NCBI RefSeq assembly: GCF_040675465.1
Contig: NZ_JBFAPA010000029.1
Coordinates: 1-64,000 of the forward strand
Direction of reading: 5' to 3'
DNA from: Kibdelosporangium sp040675465
Lineage (GTDB): Bacteria; Actinomycetota; Actinomycetes; Mycobacteriales; Pseudonocardiaceae
Length of the DNA: 64,000 nucleotides
The position numbers and the translations under genes are program-made. Every line of letters begins with the position of its first letter. Position 1 is the first letter of the stretch. A model generated the notes under the pieces. The model was not told the DNA's origin, made no database searches, and saw nothing but the letters and a program-made list of their open reading frames with translations. This document shows, one piece after another, positions 59,807-64,000 of the stretch.

Positions 59807-60657
59807 ACGGGTCCTGGAGCCGGGCTTTCCGGGTGTCGCTGCGGTACCCGCGCACGTGGGCGGGTCTCGTGCTGACCGGCGTGATCGCGGTGGTCGCGCT
59901 CCTCGGTCCTTTGCTGGCGCCGCACGGGCCGAACGACATCGTCGGCCGTCCGTACGCGAAACCCGGTGGCAAGGCGGCCTTCGGCACTGACTACTTGGGA
60001 CAGGACGTGCTGAGCCGGTTGCTGGAAGGCGGGTTCTCGGTCCTGGTGACGGCGGTGCTGGCGACCGTGCTGGGCATGGTCGTCGGTGTGGTCGCTGGCC
60101 TGGTCGCCGGGTACGCCAAAGGATGGCTGGACGAGGTGATCATGCGGCTCACCGACGTCGTGCTGGCCTTCCCGCAGATCGTGCTGGCGCTGGTGTTGCT
60201 GACGGTCGCCGGGCCGCAGCAGTGGCTGATCATCGTCATCGTCGGGCTCTCGCACGCTCCTCGTGTTGCGCGGCTGACGCGAGGGATGACGACCACGTTG
60301 GCCACCAGGGAGTTCATCCAGTCCGCTGAGGCGATGGGCGAACCGCGCGGGCGGATCATGTTCGGTGAGCTGCTGCCCAACATGTCCGGACCACTGCTGG
60401 CCGAGCTGGGCCTGCGGCTGACGTACTCGATCGGGCTGGTCGCGTCGATCGGGTTCCTCGGGTTCGTCGCCGATCCGCGGGCGGCCGACTGGGGCATGAT
60501 GATCAACGAGAACCGCCTGGCGCTGCTCGTGCAGCCCTGGGCGATCCTCGCGCCGGTGATCGCGATCGCGGTCCTGACGGTGGGCACGAACCTCGTCGCC
60601 GACGGGATCGCCGCAGCGGCGGCCAACGCCGACCAGAACGAGGAGGCGTCGGCATGA
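59803..60657 (+). CDS. ABC transporter permease (DppC type)
   Basis: A 284-residue permease. The short N-terminal helix and GTDYLGQDVLSRLLEGGFSV segment are standard for DppC/OppC, and the EAA loop is near residues 165-185 (SAEAMGEPRGRIMFGELLPN). It overlaps both neighbours by four bases. Confidence 0.92.
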   Translation: MNGSWSRAFRVSLRYPRTWAGLVLTGVIAVVALLGPLLAPHGPNDIVGRPYAKPGGKAAFGTDYLGQDVLSRLLEGGFSVLVTAVLATVLGMVVGVVAGLVAGYAKGWLDEVIMRLTDVVLAFPQIVLALVLLTVAGPQQWLIIVIVGLSHAPRVARLTRGMTTTLATREFIQSAEAMGEPRGRIMFGELLPNMSGPLLAELGLRLTYSIGLVASIGFLGFVADPRAADWGMMINENRLALLVQPWAILAPVIAIAVLTVGTNLVADGIAAAAANADQNEEASA

Positions 60658-62426
60658 CCACAGCGTCGTGTTCCGTTGCGGGCCTGAAGGTTCAGCTCGA
60701 CCGCGCAGGACCGGATGTGGTCGACGAGATCAGCTTCGAGGTGTTTCCCGGCGAGATTCTCGCCCTGGTCGGCGAATCGGGCAGCGGGAAGACCACTGTG
60801 GGCACTGCGTTGCTGGCGCATGCCCGGCGTGGTGCGCGGATCGTGGCCGGGACGGTGGACATCGACGGCACCGAGCTGCTCGGCCAACCTGTTGCGGTGT
60901 CCCGGAAACGGCGTGGGTCGGTGGTCGCGTACGTGCCACAGGACCCGGCCGCGTCACTGAACCCGGTGCTGCGGGTGGGTTATCAGATCCGTGAGGTTCT
61001 GGACGTGCACGAGTCCGGGACGCCCGCGCAACGCGACGAACGGGTCCGCGAGGTGCTCGCGGAAGTCGCTCTGCCCAGTGACGAGGAGTTCCTGAGGCGG
61101 TATCCGCATCAGCTGTCCGGCGGGCAGGCTCAGCGGGTGGTGATCGCGATGGCCTTCGCGTTGCGGCCCAAGGTTCTCGTCCTCGACGAACCCACGACCG
61201 GCCTGGACGTGACCAACCAGGCGCACGTCCTGGAGACAGTGCGGGATCTCTGCCAACGGCACAAGGTCGCGGCCGTCTACGTCACCCACGACCTGGCTGT
61301 CGTCGGCGAGTTGGCGCATCGGGTGGCCGTGCTTTACGCGGGGCAGATCGTGGAGATCGGGACCAAGGAGGAGATCTTCGCAGCCCCGTCCCACCCGTAC
61401 ACCCGGGCATTGCTCGCGGCCGTGCCGAGCGTGACCGAACCCCGCGTGCTGACTGGGATCGCGGGCCATGCGCCGTCGCCCGGGCATCGGCCGTCGGGCT
61501 GCCGGTTCCACGATCGCTGCGAGTACCAGCAGTCCGAGTGCGCCGAGGTCGAGCCGCCGGTCATCGAGGTCAGCGGGTTGTTGTCCCGGTGTCTTCGGGC
61601 CGAACACGTGCGAGCACAGCCGAACGCCGTCCCGATGGCCGCGCCGGCGGCCGAATGCGATGCCACGGACACGGTTCTGGAAGTCGCGGGCCTGTCGGCG
61701 TCCTACGGCCGGGTCGAGATTCTGCACGACATTGACATCTCGGTGCCACGCAACGGTTGCGTGGCACTCGTGGGTGAGTCGGGGAGCGGCAAGTCGACGT
61801 TGTCCCGGTGTATCGGTGGCCTGCACGACGAATGGACTGGCTCGATCCTGTTCGAGGGCCAGCCGGTGCCCGCGGGCGCTCGCAAACGGACTCCCCAGCT
61901 GCGCAAGTCGATCCAGTACGTCTTCCAGAACCCTTACCTGGCCCTGAATCCGCGGATGACGGTCGGCGAGATCATCCGGCGGCCGGTGATCCTGTTCGGG
62001 CTGGCCAAGGGTGCCGACGCGGAGAAGCGGGTCCTCGAACTGCTCGACCAGGTCTCGTTGCCCCGTTCTGCCAAGGGATTGCTGCCCGTGAGGCTGTCCG
62101 GCGGGGAACGACAGCGGGTGGCGATCGCGCGAGCGCTGGCGTGCGAGCCGGAAGTGCTGATCTGCGACGAGGTGACGTCGGCGCTGGACGTGTCCGTGCA
62201 GGCGTCGATCATCGCGTTGCTGGACGACCTGCGGCAGACCCGCGGCCTGTCCATGCTTTTCGTGACCCACAACCTGGCGCTGGTCCGGTCGATCGCCACG
62301 AGGACGGTCGTTCTCGAGGACGGCCGGATCGTCGAGGACGGCCCGACCGAACGGGTGCTGGACACGCCGGAAGCCGACTACACCAAGACGTTGCTGGCGA
62401 ACACCCCGCGAATGGCCACGGGATGA
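60654..62426 (+). CDS. Fused dual ABC ATPase (DppD-DppF type)
   Basis: A 590-residue protein carrying two ATPase domains. Domain 1 (about 1-320) has Walker A GESGSGKTT, signature LSGGQAQR and Walker B VLDEPT, then the oligopeptide-type Cys tail (CRFHDRCEYQQSEC). Domain 2 (about 340-590) has GESGSGKST, LSGGERQR and an altered Walker B ICDEVTSALD. Peptide-type importers usually have two separate ATPases; fused forms are common in actinobacteria. It powers uptake through the two permeases. Confidence 0.92.
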   Translation: MTTASCSVAGLKVQLDRAGPDVVDEISFEVFPGEILALVGESGSGKTTVGTALLAHARRGARIVAGTVDIDGTELLGQPVAVSRKRRGSVVAYVPQDPAASLNPVLRVGYQIREVLDVHESGTPAQRDERVREVLAEVALPSDEEFLRRYPHQLSGGQAQRVVIAMAFALRPKVLVLDEPTTGLDVTNQAHVLETVRDLCQRHKVAAVYVTHDLAVVGELAHRVAVLYAGQIVEIGTKEEIFAAPSHPYTRALLAAVPSVTEPRVLTGIAGHAPSPGHRPSGCRFHDRCEYQQSECAEVEPPVIEVSGLLSRCLRAEHVRAQPNAVPMAAPAAECDATDTVLEVAGLSASYGRVEILHDIDISVPRNGCVALVGESGSGKSTLSRCIGGLHDEWTGSILFEGQPVPAGARKRTPQLRKSIQYVFQNPYLALNPRMTVGEIIRRPVILFGLAKGADAEKRVLELLDQVSLPRSAKGLLPVRLSGGERQRVAIARALACEPEVLICDEVTSALDVSVQASIIALLDDLRQTRGLSMLFVTHNLALVRSIATRTVVLEDGRIVEDGPTERVLDTPEADYTKTLLANTPRMATG

Positions 62427-62914
62427 CCGGCCCGCTGCGGTTGTATGAGACGGTCGTCCCGGACGACTGGTTGGACTACAACGGTCATGTCAGCGAGTTC
62501 CGGTACCTGCAGGCGTTCGGCGACAACTCGGACGCCTTCTTCCGGCACGTCGGTATCGACGAGTCCTACCGGGACAGTGGCCGCTCGTTGTACACAGTGG
62601 AGACTCACCAGCACAACATCCGCGAGATCGGCGCGGGCGCCGAGCTGGCCTTCACCCTCCGTGTGCTGGACGTGGACACCAAGCGGCTGCACATCTTCCA
62701 CGAGATGTACTGCGACGAGGACCTGCTGGCCACTGCCGAGCAGATGCTGTTGCATGTGGACATGGGTGCGGGCCGGGTCACGGCGATGCCGCCCTGGCTG
62801 CACGAACGGCTCTCGGCCCTGCACGCCGAGCACGCCGTACTCCCGAAGCCGGTGCGGACCGGCAGTGTGATCGGTATTCGCCGCCAGCGGGAGGCCCGAT
62901 GCGGTTCGACCTGA
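62423..62914 (+). CDS. Second 4HBT-fold acyl-CoA thioesterase (CdhB-like)
   Basis: A 163-residue hotdog thioesterase with PDDWLDYNGHVSEFRYLQAF, the same active-site plan as CdhB at 54002. It overlaps the ATPase gene by four bases and the acyl-CoA dehydrogenase gene by 16. It is not nearly identical to the first copy, so it may act on another betaine acyl-CoA (for example one made by the following dehydrogenase) rather than be a recent duplicate. Confidence 0.8.
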   Translation: MTGPLRLYETVVPDDWLDYNGHVSEFRYLQAFGDNSDAFFRHVGIDESYRDSGRSLYTVETHQHNIREIGAGAELAFTLRVLDVDTKRLHIFHEMYCDEDLLATAEQMLLHVDMGAGRVTAMPPWLHERLSALHAEHAVLPKPVRTGSVIGIRRQREARCGST

Positions 62915-64000
62915 CAGCCGAGCAAGCTCTCATCGCCGACACGGTCCGGGACTTCGCCGAGACCGAACTGTACCCGCACGAGGACCTGGTGGAGCGCCTC
63001 GACGAGGTGCCACCCGAGCTGGCGCGGGATATCCGCGCCAAGGCGTTGGCCGCGGGCCTGTACGCCCCGAACATGCCCGCTGAACTCGGCGGTGGCGGCC
63101 TGGATGCCGTTGGCGTGACGCTGGTCGAGCGTGAGCTGGGGCGGGCCGGGTATGCGCTGCAGATGCTCGTGGCCCGGCCGAGCAACATTCTCCTGGCCTG
63201 CCAAGGCGATCAGATCGACACGTACCTGCTGCCCGCGATCCGGGGCGAGCGGCACGACTGCCTGGCGATGACCGAGCCGGGCGCCGGCTCCGATGTGCGA
63301 TCCATGCGCACGCGGGCCGAGCGGCAGGGCGGCGAGTACGTCATCAACGGCACCAAGCACTTCATCAGCCACGCCGACCTGGCCGACTTCGTGATCCTGT
63401 TCGCGCGGGCCGATGCCGGGATCTCGTGCTTTCTCGTCGACACGAACGCGCCAGGGCTGACTGTCCGAAGAGGATCGCAGTGCGTGTCCCATCGCGGGTA
63501 CCACCAGTGCGAGCTGATCTTCGAGGGCTGCCGGATCCCCGCCAAGCAACTCCTTGGGGTGGAAGGACGCGGCTTCGAGCTGATGGGGGAGTGGCTGGGG
63601 GCCAGCAGGTTGACGGTCGCCGCGGCGAGTGTGGGCCGGGCGAGGCGGGTACTGGACATGGCGATCGCGTGGGCGGCTACCCGCAAACAGTTCGGCCGGA
63701 CCATCGGCAGCTTCCAGGGTGTGAGCTTTGCGTTGGCGGACTTGGTGTGTGAGCTGGAGGCGGCCGAGCTGCTGACCCTGCGGGCGGCCTGGAAACAGGA
63801 CAACGGCGGCATGACCGACCAGGACGCGGCCATGGCCAAGCTGTTCGCCTCCGAGGCGCTCGGCCGGATCACCGACCAGGCCGTGCAGGTGTTCGGCGGG
63901 ATGGGTCTGATGGCCGAGCTCCCGGTGGAGCGGTTCTGGCGGGACGCCAGGGTGGAGCGGATCTGGGACGGCACCAGTGAGATCCAGCGGCACATCATCG
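62899..64000 (+). CDS. Acyl-CoA dehydrogenase, cut by window end
   Basis: The first 367 residues of an FAD-dependent acyl-CoA dehydrogenase; the 3' end lies beyond the window. It starts MRFDLTAEQALIADTVRDFA at an ATG inside the thioesterase gene. The family blocks LAMTEPGAGSDV (FAD/substrate), GVEGRGFELM and AVQVFGGMGLM are present. The segment that normally has the Glu base (YEGT) reads IWDGTSEIQR, with Asp. With the carnitine genes, it may oxidise gamma-butyrobetainyl-CoA or a related acyl-CoA (inference). Confidence 0.9.
   Translation, partial: MRFDLTAEQALIADTVRDFAETELYPHEDLVERLDEVPPELARDIRAKALAAGLYAPNMPAELGGGGLDAVGVTLVERELGRAGYALQMLVARPSNILLACQGDQIDTYLLPAIRGERHDCLAMTEPGAGSDVRSMRTRAERQGGEYVINGTKHFISHADLADFVILFARADAGISCFLVDTNAPGLTVRRGSQCVSHRGYHQCELIFEGCRIPAKQLLGVEGRGFELMGEWLGASRLTVAAASVGRARRVLDMAIAWAATRKQFGRTIGSFQGVSFALADLVCELEAAELLTLRAAWKQDNGGMTDQDAAMAKLFASEALGRITDQAVQVFGGMGLMAELPVERFWRDARVERIWDGTSEIQRHII

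Overview
The window is high-GC DNA with dense, often overlapping genes (many ATGA stop/start overlaps), GTG starts, twin-arginine and lipoprotein exports and no sigma-54 features. This fits a filamentous actinobacterium. The chitosanase-type exo-glucosaminidase, the propane monooxygenase cluster and the intergenic repeats suggest Pseudonocardiaceae (Amycolatopsis/Kibdelosporangium-like); that placement is inference.

Layout. 1-7.9 kb holds a GCS2-type glutamate-cysteine ligase, an L,D-transpeptidase, a DUF2165 membrane protein, a luciferase-like flavin monooxygenase, a small ABM-domain protein behind a clear palindrome, a gene-poor stretch (4.13-5.0 kb), a CTP-synthase-like glutamine amidotransferase, a LysR regulator, a 35-codon asparaginase remnant and an NRAMP metal transporter. 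8.0-20.0 kb is a complete group-5 soluble diiron monooxygenase (propane/acetone-type, prm/mim) operon on the minus strand: prmA-prmB-prmC-prmD, amidohydrolase, MIP18/DUF59 protein, zinc alcohol dehydrogenase and a dedicated GroEL. A divergent AcoR-like activator lies beyond it. Between regulator and operon are two near-identical TGTCTCA-N3-TGAGACA palindromes, a 76-residue conserved-looking ORF and an internally deleted TnpB element that appears to have landed between the palindromes and prmA.

20.0-24.4 kb is a four-gene TelA/VWA/solute-binding-protein operon of unknown role. 24.4-34 kb carries secreted proteins: a cellulase-fold hydrolase, a subtilase-like protease with Glu where His is expected, and a 1766-residue ExeM/NucH-type extracellular nuclease. 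34.1-37.1 kb is an operon of two alpha/beta-hydrolase esterases and an ATP-grasp ligase, of unknown product. 37.2-41.8 kb has a 2-oxoglutarate/Fe(II) oxygenase, an excalibur-domain protein, an AraC/VOC pair, a DinB-type protein and a GH3 enzyme. 41.9-45.2 kb is a GH2 exo-beta-D-glucosaminidase (CsxA-like) preceded by a palindrome resembling chitosanase operators. An EF-hand protein, two membrane-anchored paralogues sharing a short motif, an AraC regulator, a membrane protein fused to an NTF2-like domain, a barrel protein with a two-component system, and an S41 peptidase follow.

54.0-64 kb is a carnitine-catabolism locus. On the minus strand, cdhC-cdhA-cdhB convert carnitine through dehydrocarnitine and betainyl-CoA to glycine betaine, with an IclR regulator alongside. 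Divergently, a Dpp/Opp-type ABC transporter, a second thioesterase and an acyl-CoA dehydrogenase (cut by the window end) form a tightly overlapping operon. A 17-bp motif is shared by the cdhC promoter and, twice at 20-bp spacing, by the transporter promoter, suggesting co-regulation.

Dispersed through the window are two families of intergenic hairpins: 22-bp-period GTGTCCCCCTTTCCTCC arrays in inverted halves, and long perfect palindromes with CTCGTGAGT ends. There are also several gene relics (asparaginase, SDR, TMEM175, tnpB). No rRNA, tRNA or CRISPR array was seen.
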